From positions 25,677,147-25,741,146 of the forward strand of contig OX388341.1 in NCBI GenBank assembly GCA_947579665.1: 64,000 bases of DNA, read 5' to 3'. A model generated the notes under the pieces. The model was not told where the DNA came from. It saw only the letters and a list, made by a program, of their open reading frames with translations, and did no database searches. This document shows positions 1 through 11,445 of the stretch, piece by piece. The stretch is from Sympetrum striolatum. Taxonomy: Eukaryota > Arthropoda > Insecta > Odonata > Libellulidae. Within the stretch, counting starts at the first letter, position 1. Each line of letters starts with the position of its first letter. The position numbers and the translations under genes were made by a program.

Positions 1-2875
1 CAAAATATTTTTCAGAAAAATTGAGGAGTATCTGTGATATGTGTATAACATGCATATATATATTCTATTATTATATTTATGACATAGTATTTGAAATTTA
101 TAAAAACGATGTTGTAGCAATCAATTCAGTAATAGCATCTAAAGCTTCGTATTCACACGCCTTCAGGCTTGTGGTAGGGGTGGCATTCTCTCTAATTGTA
201 ATTTCCTAATCGCTCACAGTGCGATTCGTTCGTGTTTACGGAAAATGAATTTGAACGTCTAGCACTAGCATCTATATCTCTGATTATTCTCACAGAATCA
301 CATACCAGGAATGGTGCATAATTTACAAGAACGCAATGCATTCCAAGAACGTACTATCTTTGAATTTATCGAGCAAATTCGCCCATAGCTTAAATCTCCC
401 AAAGGATATCCTATCATACATACTAAAATATCTGGTTTACGCTTTCTGATATTTTGTTGCAATTCTTAACAAAGCCATTCGCTATACAGCAGTTTCTCGA
501 TAATAGAATTTGTATATGCGACAATGTATTTTTTTCTGTGAATTAGTGGTTTGAGACGTTAACACGTCTTGCTTCCCTCAGGGAATGCTTTCTCACGTCC
601 ATTATATATTGTAGTTATGAGGAAAAGTATAACTAATTTTTAGATAGTTATAATATACGTAATATAATAAATATATCAAGCAATTTAATGACTAGGATAA
701 TACTTTTGGACGATGTACGTAGACTTTTTCATTCTTCATACCTACCATAGACTTGCTTTATCATCTCAATATTTCAGTTCCTTCTTTTGAGCTATCATTA
801 CCTCCTTCTTTTTCTCTCGCTTCTTCATGAGGCTTCGTTTCACTGTTCCGCATCCATCTCACGATTCCTCTCTCCTATTACGTTTCCTTACTGCATTCCT
901 CTTCTTCTTACCTTCTTTCCGCTTCCGTAAATAGATTCCTTCATCGCTTGCGTCATCAATCCAACCTGTCTAACCCAAACTCTGAAAGTTGCCCTTTTAA
1001 ACTTTCCGGTTTTATCCTTCCTGTTCCATCTTCCCTACCCTTTTGGCCTCCTTGTTCCATACTATTTATCTGATACGTAGTTCACTTGGCGTGCAGATTC
1101 ATTTATAACAAACTCGGTTTCTTTTTCCTCTTGTTGTCTCCAGAGCCCACATAATTCTCTCATTAGAGGTATTATTTCTTCGTTATATTGAAAGTACATA
1201 AAAAATGTAGTAAATTTAATGTTCTTTAGTAATTCCAATAATTTCATATCATTAATGACATAGCGATTTACAAAGAACCTTGAACCCATAAAATATTGAC
1301 CCTATTTATACGGATTTAAGGTACCTATTTTATCAAAAAACTTTAACGTTCTCCTGTAGATTATCATAAAAAATGAGATTTCATTCATTCTTATTCCTAA
1401 AAGTATTCATTAGAAAATACTTCATATGAAGTTCTATTTATAGTCAGCCAATGATAGTGTTATATCATTCTCTTTAAACTTTTTATTTCTATCATGCATT
1501 TTTAGCAACCTTCTTAACTGCTAAAGAAGGTAGCATTAACGCTTATTTTGTTTCGTAAAGGTAGTATATTTTATTAGAAAGGAATGCGAAACAATTTGAT
1601 GTTTTGAATCAAGATGAATAAAATAGTACTATCTGTTAACAGAGGAAATACTCTTGCGTCTTTTCAGTTTTATGAAGTCATTTTATGGAAAAGAAGTTGC
1701 TTATTAGAGCTTTTTCAAATAATCCAAATAAATAATTGTCCCTTAAGTAAGGGATTGTTACTTTCCTTAACAAATGCATATATTTTCCCATTTCGTTTGA
1801 CTCTGTCGCTACATAAATAGTGGCAAAGAAAAAAGCTATCTTATTTGCGGCGTCAGCAGGATATATCCATCGGAAAATCCCTTTTTAGTGAGTTTATAGT
1901 TTGCTTCCATGTTCACTTATATTTAAAAACTCATAATATTAATTATGTCTTTTCTGTTTTGAGATATTTATCTTCTAAATAAAGACTTTTACTAAAATTA
2001 ACTATTTAATTTATTGGATCAGAGATAGACACATTTTTCAATAAAATTAGAATAAAATTCTGAGGTTGATATTTATAGTATACAAGCAATGTTTTAATAC
2101 TTGGTCAACATCAATTTACTTAGCGTATGAAGCGAATAGTTATTCTATGAAGCTTTCAATTTAAGAAGAAATAAATATAGACTGCATTTGAAAATGTTAA
2201 CGTGACTTACCGAAACATTTTTCTATTTGTCGAAAAGGTCCGTTTATATACATCAAGAAAGGAATTTCCCAAATCAGTCGTTTAATATTAGCTTGATGTT
2301 ACGGTGATTTGCATCAATCCGTGTTTCTAAAATTGATATATCGACATCATTGGATGCAAGTACTGGTGTACATCTTTCGCTGAAAAATTATTCTCGACGT
2401 ATTGTATTAGCATTTGAATTTTTTATATTTTTTCCGCATTTTCTTTCCATATTTCATTAGCCTTATGAAAACGTTTATCGCTTACCCTCAAATAAAACTT
2501 GATGAAGCAATTTGTTTCACTATGGTAAAATTTTAATTTTTACTTTTATAATCATCATAAAAATACATTGAATATTAGCTATTTGGGTTTTTAATTTGGA
2601 AATATGCACATCAAGAATGAGCCTGGAGTCCCATTTCCTCTATTGATCATCCTGCGGATTATTTTGGCTGTACTTACGCTGAACTGTGTTATCTACGAAT
2701 AATCTCAAAAGATAATACGATCATAGTGATTGCAACTACGAAGATATTAAGTTTTGAATTCCATGTCCGAACGATTGCCAGAAATTCACATTGCAATTTC
2801 CACTTTAACCACGCTTAGCAATTATTTCTTGGTTTAGTGATACACATTTGTTTAATATAATATTAATAATTCCAG
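1..2875 (+). other. Upstream intron segment
   Basis: AT-rich sequence with stop codons in all frames and no exon I can recognise. It is assigned to the intron preceding the CELF/Bruno exon because the acceptor of that exon lies at its right end. The sequence is pyrimidine-rich around 770-1060 but otherwise shows no repeat or motif that I can support. The preceding exon, which should end with the Lys codon and first base of the Gly codon of RNP1, is not visible here. Confidence 0.75.
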
Positions 2876-2958
2876 GCTGCGCGTTCCTGACATACTACAG
2901 CAGGGAGAGTGCGATCAACGCCCAACACTCGCTGCATGAGAAGAGGACATTGCCAGGG
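2876..2958 (+). CDS. CELF/Bruno-family RNA-binding protein, internal exon (RRM1, RNP1 region)
   Basis: This is an internal exon of a CELF/Bruno-like protein, a family that binds GU-rich RNA and controls alternative splicing, translation and mRNA decay. Read in frame, with the first Gly base supplied by the previous exon, it gives GCAFLTYY, then [11 protein letters not shown], then [16 protein letters not shown] is the body of the RNP1 motif (K-G-C-A-F-L-T-Y) on beta-3 of RRM1, and the rest is alpha-2 and the following turn. CAFLTY, LHE and TLPG match the CELF3-6 / bru-3 branch; CELF1/2 and Drosophila Bruno have CCFVTF and LHN instead. The exon is bounded by TTCCAG and GTAAGT, is 83 bases long and ends on a complete codon. 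From memory, vertebrate CELF genes have an 83-base exon at this same place. The pyrimidine tract before the acceptor is poor. Family assignment is strong; the exact orthologue is inferred. Confidence 0.93.
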
Positions 2959-3639
2959 GTAAGTGCAAAATTAATCATTTTTTAAATACGACTACTAGAT
3001 GCAGAAAGGTACATCAATTCAGCAGCTCTTCCACCGCGATGGAAAATTCGGAGAAACTGTTACAGGAAATATAACTCTGATAGTGTGTGTTAGATACTTA
3101 CTGGTGTCCAATGCGAAAACATTTGACCTGCTATTTTCACCAGGAATCAAATTCCATTTAAGTTTCATAATACTATCTTTGCGATCATAGATCATATTGT
3201 CCTCTGAAGTAATCTTATTGAAATAGTAACAAAATCCTGTAACACTTTCATTCTGATGAGGGTAGGTCGAGAAACGGTTATTAGAAATATATCATCGGTA
3301 GCTCATGTTAGGATTAATTTGACGGTACCTAATTAAAGAAATGGAACTCTTAGTTTCATCGGGAATTTAACTCGACTGATATTTGAAAATGTTACCCACC
3401 AAAATTCCCTTTTCTTCAGTAATGTAATTGAAATTGAAATGTTGTAGGAGTGAGTTAGAAGTGAGTTCCCTTAGATAAAAATATTCGTACTTGTTCTTCC
3501 AAAGTAGACTCTCGAAAATTTCACTTTTGACTGCGAAGATGTTTGGTCTTGAAATTGAAGTTGTGTCAACAGATAGAGTTTCAGGTGGTTTATTTCGTAT
3601 CTTCATTAGAAGCGTTTCGACCCACTATACTTCAGGTAT
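2959..3639 (+). other. Intron start, AT-rich, no gene
   Basis: This AT-rich flank of the exon shows no coding potential. The only motif of note is a GU-rich stretch at 3083-3091, listed separately. Confidence 0.6.
3083..3091 (+). promoter_or_regulatory. GU-rich element, possible CELF/Bruno binding site
   Basis: The sequence GTGTGTGTT lies 125 bases downstream of the exon donor. CELF proteins are known to bind UGU-rich RNA, and many splicing regulators control exons of their own genes. The motif is short and could occur by chance, so the regulatory role is only an inference. Confidence 0.3.
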
Positions 3640-3953
3640 TTGTGATAACAACTCGAAACGCTCTCTCTCTCCGAATCGTTTTCGCGTCCTCTTCTGCACC
3701 AGCCCAACTCCAATTACTCACCCTCCTTCCCTCAGCCCTTCATATTCATCCTCCCAACTTCCTTCAAAGGACGAGAATAGAGAGAGGGACCTCCCCTCTC
3801 GCTCAGGTGGCTATGAGATTTTCGGCAAAGGTGTGCCCCCTCCCCGTCCATTTCCTCGCGAAAATGGGAGGAGAGCTCTTTCTCCGTCCCGGGGAACGCT
3901 TTCCCGGTATTTGGTGGGCTCCGCCGATGGGCGTGCGGGTCCACGACCAGGGT

Positions 3954-3961
3954 TATAAAAG
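3954..3961 (+). promoter_or_regulatory. TATA-box-like sequence in GC-rich island
   Basis: TATAAAAG stands alone in a GC-rich context. About 34 bases downstream lies an ATG that opens a 22-codon frame, which ends at a TAA inside AAGTAAGC. A TATA box in such a context can mark an alternative first exon, but there is no clear initiator, and a GTAAGC donor in this place would not give the phase needed to join the next CELF exon. It is weak evidence for a promoter. Confidence 0.2.
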
Positions 3962-5386
3962 AAGGCCTCTGCCGGGAGCCACTCGACATGGGAATCCGAG
4001 CGATATCGTCCGCCTTTAATTTCGGCGAGGGGAAAGGGGGCTCGGATGGAAAGTAAGCCAAAAGGAGTGTGTCGCGGTGCCTTTTCCTTGATGGAAAGCC
4101 GTGGACGGAAGCCAAGGAGTTGTGAGACAGCGTGGCAAGCTTCCCGTCCGCTAAGCTACCTTTTTTACGGGAGCCCAAGGGGGTTGCAGGAGAGAGGCAG
4201 GGGCACCGTTCCATAAATCGCGGGGCCATTCTTTCCGGACGAGTTATTCCGGGAGGCGGGCAAGGAGAGTCGACGGCGGTGGCTACGTTTACTTGAAACT
4301 GTGGAAAAGTTCGTCCTTTGCGAGAAGCAGGATCGAGGAGTATCCTCCCCCTCTTTTTTCACCCCTAACCCCCCTGGAAACCCTTTTATCCCTCCCCCAA
4401 AGAGACCATCCTTCTTTCTCCGGAAGCATCCCTTCTCATCCTCCGTACCTTTCTCTCTTCCGTTCCACCCTCCTACCTTCCAGTGCCACAATGCGCGCCA
4501 TAACACTTTTGTCTGCGAGGCCCTTGACCCTATTTCCATTTGCTCGGTGGCGTATAGGAGAGATTTTTAATCCCCCTCCACCTCTTTGTCTCTCTCCAGC
4601 TATCGTCCACTTGCCCGCGTTCCTTGAGCGACGGAGGATTCCCTCGGCATTCCCTCGCAAATGAGTCGGCCGATGATTTCTGTCGGCGATGGGGAGCCGC
4701 GCAGCTGGTGCCAAGTGCAATTTTTTCCATCCTCCGCTTTTTCTGAATCTCCATCTTCGGGTGCGCGAAATCCAGATGTCATTGCGAGCATTACGGCGCC
4801 CCGTCGCGATCTTGAGCGCGTGGATCGTTAAATCTGAAGGAACGGTGGATATCCTCCAAACTTTAACGACGTTTGCGGATAAATCCCACTTTAAAAAGTT
4901 TTTTCCTTTTTCGAGCCCCCCGCCCCACTCGGGAGAAGATTCAAGTTCGATGATGACCCTTTGCCCCTCTCTCTCTTTCGCTCGTAGAAATTCAGACAGA
5001 TTCGGTATTTTCTCCACCCGTGCTTAATGACTCACAAAAGCCGCAGCGATCGTTAACGGAGAGAAAGAGGTGGAATTCGGGGAGAATTATTAAAAAAAGG
5101 AGCGGTGAAATGATACGGATGAGGATGGCCTGCGAGGGTCTCTCAGTTTGCGCATGTATCATTCCTTCCGCGTACTCTTCAAGGAATACGGACCATCCTT
5201 TCGAGGCGGCTTCCATTTACGGAAGAAATCTCTAAATTACCTCTTTTCTCCGTAATCTCCTTCCACGGATTTTTTCCCACTGAGCGGCCTTCCCTTACTG
5301 CGGTCAAGCTTCTTAAATTATCCCGCTTCCTCGTCCGATATCTCACTAGCCGGTCTACTTGTTTAAGCTACGCCCTCCTCGGCCTA

Positions 5387-5408
5387 TCTTTCTCTCTCTC
5401 TCTTTCAG
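5387..5408 (+). other. Decoy 3' splice site (pyrimidine tract plus CAG)
   Basis: A run of alternating T and C ends in TTTCAG, an excellent acceptor-like signal. A moderate donor, TAG/GTGAGA, follows at 5516, so a 107-base cryptic exon (5409-5515) is conceivable. Joined in phase 0 to the CELF exon it would reach a stop after seven codons, so it could only act as a poison exon. There is no direct support for use. Confidence 0.2.
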
Positions 5409-5875
5409 AGGTATTGCGTCGTTGCAGGATAATCCCCGCCGCGGCAAAATGCTTCTTTTTTTACGCCTTTGTTCAATCTGCGGGGGCGCCGCGCATGGGG
5501 GCAGCACCGATGTAGGTGAGACGGGAAAGGAAGAGCGCACCTCCATATACACTCCGTCTAACTCTATTCCATCCTGACAGCGACTCCGCTCTCTCCCTTC
5601 CGACGCCGTAAAATACGAATCGCCGCATACCGTCTCTCTTCCCATATACCTTTCCAGATATCTCCTCTTCATTCCATTTTGCTCGTACCGCAACTCTTTA
5701 CTGTCGAGAGGGATAAGCGGAATTCGATTTTTCTATCTTTTCCGCGTAGATCATTCCGCGTCTTCACTCGCAAGCCCGCGCTCACTCATTATACGCGATA
5801 TTTCTTTTGCTTGTGTTCCCTTTTCGCGAAATTTCCACTAATAAACCCGAAACGCCATACATATGTAGTATTTTC

Positions 5876-6470
5876 TTGGCTGTGAATTTACCAATGAAAA
5901 AAATATGGTCGTATTCCATCGAATTCGGAATTGAATTGGAGAATAGACTTTTATATAATGTTAGATGCGATTCAACATCGAATTAAACGTAAATAAATAC
6001 TAAAATCATTATCATGTTGGCTTTTCAAAATTAAGGTAAAATGCCCGAATTGTATACTTTAATTGTATATATAAAGAGTAATATTGAAATCTACTCTTGA
6101 AACGTATTAATCAAGCAATTATATACTATGTATAATAATAATTAGCATAATTATGACGACAATAATGGTTAAGCAGTAAGATTTAGTATGTTTTACTAGA
6201 TAAATTGTATAACCACAGGTCTCGGTCATTACCAGCTTACGATATGGAGAGTTGCGCGGAGTATAGCCACCGCTTATTCATATAATTTAGTCCGTTTCAT
6301 ACTGTAACATCTAATCTTTAGTAACAGATGTACTTCAAACAGTTTAACAACCAAAGCTTATACTTTTGAATTATGTCACCTGAATGTTGATGATATGATT
6401 TTTCAATTTGATTTTATATATATAGATAATGGTTTATGGCTTATAAATGACGTACATATTTACTTATTCT
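5876..6470. other. AT-rich intron, nothing recognised
   Basis: The sequence is AT-rich with frequent stops and no repeat or motif that I can support. Confidence 0.6.
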
Positions 6471-7610
6471 TGTGAATGGCTTAATTTATACACTACGGCT
6501 GGTTCTTTCCGATCTCATTTGCGAGAACTGCGTCAGAAGAACTCGGAAGTATGACGTTTACCGAACCATTCCCCGCAGTATCCCTTCATTTCTTTATCCG
6601 ACTTCATCTTCTCTCCAAAAACTTCCCATTCTACCACGGAGCCCTTTTCTCCTCCCAGCGCCATCTTCCGCGGAAGATTTAACACCGCCGAAATTCAGAG
6701 ATTACATTTCGGATCACCTCCCTCCCTCTCCCTCGCCGGGTTTCATTACGGATCGATGAATAACCGGTTTTCGGGGATGGGATAGTCGGGAATTAAGAGC
6801 ACCACCGATCGTTAACAAGGAAACCATTATTGGCCGAAAACAATGTGCGAACGAGGGAGATTGGGGGGAAATGCGTGCGGGTTTTAGAACGAGCGATTAA
6901 CGCACACACGCGCATTGCGATCGCCGATCTCAGCGGGTTGCAGGTTATCGGCGGGAAGATAAAAACCTCTCTCAACCCTTCCATAGAGGCCGGGATTACC
7001 TTCCCTCCCGCCCACGCTCCGTGATAAAGTTCACGCTATCCATCCCCACACAACCCTCGACCTTTACTCCGATGCCCTTACTCATTTCGTCTTTAACTCC
7101 GGCTGTTAACGAGAGGCAGATTCCTACGTCCCGCCCCCACCACTCGCAAAACTTCTGCCATTCTTTCTCCGAGCACCTTCAACTACCCACGTTTACAGCC
7201 CTCTCTATACTTCCGAGCCATTCTTTCGCTCGTTCCTCGCTTCTGTTTCAAACTACTCTTTCCATTATCCGTTCCCTCCCGTTCTTCTTTCCAAACTCAT
7301 GCCACGGCCATCTTTGTTCTATCTCCCGCATCGCTCCACCAAAACCCAGCTCTTTCCCCCCTCCTAATCTCGCCATCATCTTCCCACCTTCCCCACGCCA
7401 TTCTTACTTCCCAATCCCGTCTCTCTTTAACCCTTAGAAACTCTCTTCTATGAGTTACTTGATTTATATCTCGAACCCGACTACGGTGCTAAAGAGTTCT
7501 CGCAAGAATTGAAACTTTCGGTCGGCTTTTCATAACCCTCGCCATAGATTCTCCTTTCTCACTCACTTCCTGGAGGGGTCGTCCCAAATCTGAAGTTAAA
7601 ATAAACTGGT
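6471..7610. other. GC-richer, pyrimidine-rich island
   Basis: GC content rises, and from about 7030 to 7440 the + strand is almost entirely C and T with occasional purines. This creates open frames rich in Ser, Pro, Leu and Phe that are not convincing proteins. No known domain or repeat is visible. Confidence 0.5.
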
Positions 7611-8399
7611 CTTCTCTCCCGTGTCGAAGGCGCTGGATGAGCATTCAAAATCAGTTAAATTTCTGTGGCATTTAAAGAAATAAATACATACATACAATAA
7701 CGTAAGGTTCTTCATTTTCGTGAAATCAGCACCGTTTTCCAAAGTTTTATTAATAATGATTATGATTGGATCTATTATTTTGCACTGTTCTGGTTTAATA
7801 AGAATATTACATCTCAGGATTTTACATAATATAATTAAGTATTCAAAGTAACATTGCTTTTGCAATTATTTGTTTCGGGTTAGACTAATAATAAGTAATC
7901 CCTTTAGGAGTGAGAAAAATGTAAAGAAACTGAATGATTTTACAGAAAACTAAATGAAAATAAAGTCAAATTGATTAATTCTCTAGCATTGTATATATAC
8001 AGTTTCGAGAACATAAAAAATGATCGAAGAGTCTTTCTTAGTGTATATGAGGTTTTTCATTAATCTCTTTCTTCAATTGTATTTGGAAGTGAGGGCATTT
8101 ATTTATACGATGAATAGCTATGGTAATAATCAATAAAATATTTACTTATTCTGGGATTTTTTCCTCGTACAAAGAAGGGGTTTACAAGCACAGCTTTAAT
8201 TCATTGGTAACAGAATAGTTATTTTAAAAAATCCGTATTATAATATATATAGCCTTTTGAGGCTAAAATTTATGTTCTAGAATTTTATTTTTCCCGATGC
8301 ATCTCTGAATGGACGATTACCAAGTATATTCCTCCGTAAAAAAATAAAAAAGGCAACTTTTCCCATTCCTTGGGTGTTCTAGGACGTAACGTGCCGGGA
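7611..8399. other. AT-rich intron, nothing recognised
   Basis: AT-rich sequence without coding potential, recognised repeats or hairpins. Confidence 0.6.
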
Positions 8400-9120
8400 A
8401 TATTACATTTTTCGCTCATATATTGCGAGCAGATCGATACGAAAACGCCATGAATTTGCTTCCCGGGTTCTATGAAACGGTCGTAAGAAATTGTTACAGG
8501 TCCATAGAATGTTCTTATTGCGCCCTTTACATGAAATTCCGCACTTTATGTTCGACTAGAATCCGTGCTCATCTAGCGCAGTACGGCTTCTTTTTCTCCC
8601 TTCTCCATGTACCACTCCACTTCTCGGCAATACACGGACCCTCAGTTTCTCTGCAAATTCCTTCCGCACACGCTGACGAGGCCGTGGTTTTTCTCCCCCT
8701 CTTCCTCCCGCCTTTTCCTTCCTGTCCTCGGTCTTTCACTCTCTTTCTCTCGAGAGTGTTAACGTCTCTAACCCCCGAGAGGAGTAACATTTTTCACTAA
8801 AAAACACTGGAGTAGATGGAGCAGCCTCCCCATCAATCACCTCCTCCCTCTCTTTCCATCCCTTCGGTGCTGAGGATGGGCTTTTGAGAGTCTTGTGGCT
8901 GCATGCACCACGCCCCCTTGCAACACTCTTCTCTCTATCACGGAGCAAACTTCGCCAGCAAACCTCTTTTGCTCTCTCCCTGGATTCCGCCATCCATATC
9001 CTCCCCTTTAGGAAAAAAGCGGGGATTCCTCTCCTTTTTCATACGCTAACCATCACCACCTGTACAACTTCTTAATTAGCCAGCTCCTCGCAGCCCTCTC
9101 CTCATCTGATTAACTGAGGC
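8400..9120. other. GC-richer island, C/T-biased on the + strand
   Basis: C/T-rich sequence with overlapping low-complexity frames on both strands. No domain is recognised. It resembles the other islands in composition, though I see no shared long sequence. Confidence 0.5.
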
Positions 9121-11150
9121 ATCTCGTTTGGTCTCTACATGAATGGTATTTTAGCGCCGAGAGGTAGTTATAAAGATGTTTAAATACCGCAGGTAAGAAA
9201 TAAGACTGCCTACTCTTGCTAAGCAGGATTTAAAGGAGTGCTTCATTCACTCCCGGTTTTGTTAAATTTGCAGAAAACACCAAATTATTAATGCAAATGT
9301 AATGGTGAGCGCATTTTAGTTATATATTACCCTTTGGAAAACTCTTTTAATAGTGTAGGTTACTATATATAGTAATGAATATTTCACAGTTTATTTTGAA
9401 AAAATCATATAAAATTAATATAATTTTTATAGCGTTTTCAGCATCGTAAATCAAGCTCATTATTTAAAATTAGTTTAAAATATAATGAAAACGGGTAGTA
9501 AAAACAGAACATTAATTATAAAAAATGTATACTACAAGGCACTTGATAAAAAAAGAACGCGACACGTGATTGCATTTCAGTAGTTTAAAATAAGAGATAG
9601 CCGATTAACTTCGATTACCATTGGTTTATCATCGTTCATCAAAATTAATATTTAAATTAAATTTCTGCTTTTACTTGTGACACTGTGAATGGAATCATAC
9701 AAAAATTGTTCTATTCGGAAAGAATATCTTTACTATCTTCGCATTTCCTCTGTATTAGCAAAAACATTTCCAAGTTTATATATTCTCTGACTGTCAATGT
9801 TTTACGACTGGTTTTGGTTCGTACACGACGTATCAAAAGTTGTTCAACCACTCATTTATTTGAAAATCTAAGTTTTTATAATATTTTGTAGCTGGAATAT
9901 CTTTATCAAGTGATATAAAAACTCGTCATGGTTTCACATAAATTCGCAAAATCTCTCAATAAAACAGGAACCTGTCCTTCGTGTATGGCTGGCCTTATGG
10001 ATGTATGGATGGGTATGCATGGATGTAGAAGACTACAACATTAGGATAGATATAAAATTTATCGGGGTAAAGATATTTTATTGGGTGATTACCTTAAACT
10101 TTTTTCGTTAAAAATTCTATAAAATTTTTATCTTAGTACAAGTACCCTTAAAAAGGTTAAGAATTCTAAAGGAAATGTTGAATGGGAAATCTTGGAAGTC
10201 AGTTTAAACGAAAATTATAATTAACGTGTAGACCTAGGAGGTTGAACTTACTCATTTTTTTATAACAAACTACTTCTACGATACCGGCAATGAAAAGGAT
10301 GGCATCTGATTAAATGAGTTTTTTTATATGTGAAGATAAGGTTGGATTATTTATAGAACATCCTTGCTCTGAAAATCTCCTTACTTAAAGCTAAGGTAAA
10401 ATTGCTCGATCATGGTCTTTTTTTGATTGATGGAGAGTTCAATGCCCTTAAAGAGAATGAAAAGAGGTAGTCTAACGGCAGCGCTTCATCTTACATCCCG
10501 AGAGAAGAGGTTATCGGGAGGATAGGAACATGAGGGTCATGTCATGGAAGCAATCCTCTTCAGCAAAGTATACTTTACATTTGACCTCTCAAGAGTTTTT
10601 CTTTGTGAGAACCGTTTCTGTGAGCAAGTTTATCCTCATACCCGAGATAAAGGCTAAATTAATGAGATCTTCAATCTCATTTGTGGTAAAACATACAAGT
10701 TTCTCACTTTCGTTGCTAATTATTAAAATAAATTATATCTACGATAATTGACCATCTCAAATATCGAAAAATTTAAATAGAGATTTTATAAATATCCTTG
10801 ATATTTCTTTCCTTTATAGTTACTTTTGAAGAAAATTTTTAGAGAACGCCTTATCCAAAACATATGAATTAACTTTCGGAGTTCATTGCTCTGCGGAGGG
10901 AATTTTCATCATTAATATATTCTGTTATGATAATTAAGCGATTTTGCTATTTTTAAGGATCCAACTACAAAAATAGTTCCTCAGATTATGCATTGTTATA
11001 GAGATTTGTTTCAGTTTTATAACGATGTCCGATTGATGTTTGATTCGAATTCATTGTCAGCTATAACTTGAAGGTGGACGCACAAAATTTAATACTTGTT
11101 CATCGATCCTTTTATCATGAATCTTTTCTCGTTGGCTGAGTTTATATGTA
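9121..11150. other. AT-rich intron with a small ATGG-like microsatellite
   Basis: Mostly AT-rich sequence without genes. A degenerate run of TGGATG-type units lies at about 9996-10027. A GCAG/GTAAGA junction at 9191 lacks a pyrimidine tract and is not a credible splice site. Confidence 0.55.
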
Positions 11151-11227
11151 CAGTCCTGGCCAAAATTAACGCAGCACCGGCCGTAAGGATCGCTAGGGAA
11201 GTGCTGCGTTAATTTTGGCCAGGAGTG
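11151..11227. mobile_element. 77-bp Tc1/mariner-type MITE, copy 1
   Basis: The element has 27-bp terminal inverted repeats beginning CAGTCCTGGCC on the left and, read inward, CACTCCTGGCC on the right, with a 23-base centre. It is flanked on both sides by TA (11149-11150 and 11228-11229), the target duplication typical of the Tc1/mariner superfamily. It has no coding capacity and would depend on a transposase made elsewhere. A second copy at 27248-27324 differs at only two central positions, suggesting recent activity. The third base of the two ends differs (G versus C) in the same way in both copies. Confidence 0.9.
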
Positions 11228-11333
11228 TACAATTTTATAATTTTTTCTAAAAATTCAGAATCATCAGAATATCATAAATATTTAGAATCATCAGTGACCT
11301 TTTGTCATTCGGTAATGTTGAAATAAATAAACA

Positions 11334-11445
11334 CACTTGGTAATTTCCACACAATATTATTTCGACTACCAATTTCAGCGCAAGTGAAGATGGCGTTGCG
11401 CTGAAGCCGGTAGTCAAAATAATTTTGTGTGGAAATAACCAAGTG
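11334..11445. repeat. Foldback element 1 (112 bp) with hammerhead-like centre
   Basis: The two arms, about 50 bases each, form a long imperfect hairpin. The left starts CACTTGGTAATTTCCACACA and the right, read inward, starts CACTTGGTTATTTCCACACA. The + strand centre at 11384-11413 reads GTGAAGATGGCG, TTG, CGCTGAAGCCGGTAG, matching the hammerhead-type order (CTGANGA, stem II, GAAA, short stem III, GTA) with changes at C3 and at A15.1. The minus strand also carries a GAAA-TTGG-TAG version, so the element looks like two outward-facing copies. It is probably a mobile-element relic. Confidence 0.85.

Larger units (their letters stand above)
3640..5875. other. GC-rich island, the largest near the exon
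   Basis: Base composition changes sharply from AT-rich to GC-rich, with many CpG dinucleotides and C/T-rich runs on the + strand around 3660-3780 and 4330-4480. Open frames of up to 193 codons overlap on both strands but are low in complexity (Ser, Pro, Arg) and match nothing I know. The block could be a regulatory island or an alternative promoter region, since it contains a TATA-like box and lies just after the exon. The function is unknown. Confidence 0.5.

Noticed and set aside
4436..5017. 193-codon frame on the minus strand in the first GC-rich island
   Set aside because: Arg-rich translation with no known domain, overlapping frames in four other registers; high GC lowers stop frequency.
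9176..9197. GCAG/GTAAGA as another ratchet point
   Set aside because: The donor half is good, but the upstream sequence (ATAAAGATGTTTAAATACC) has no pyrimidine tract.
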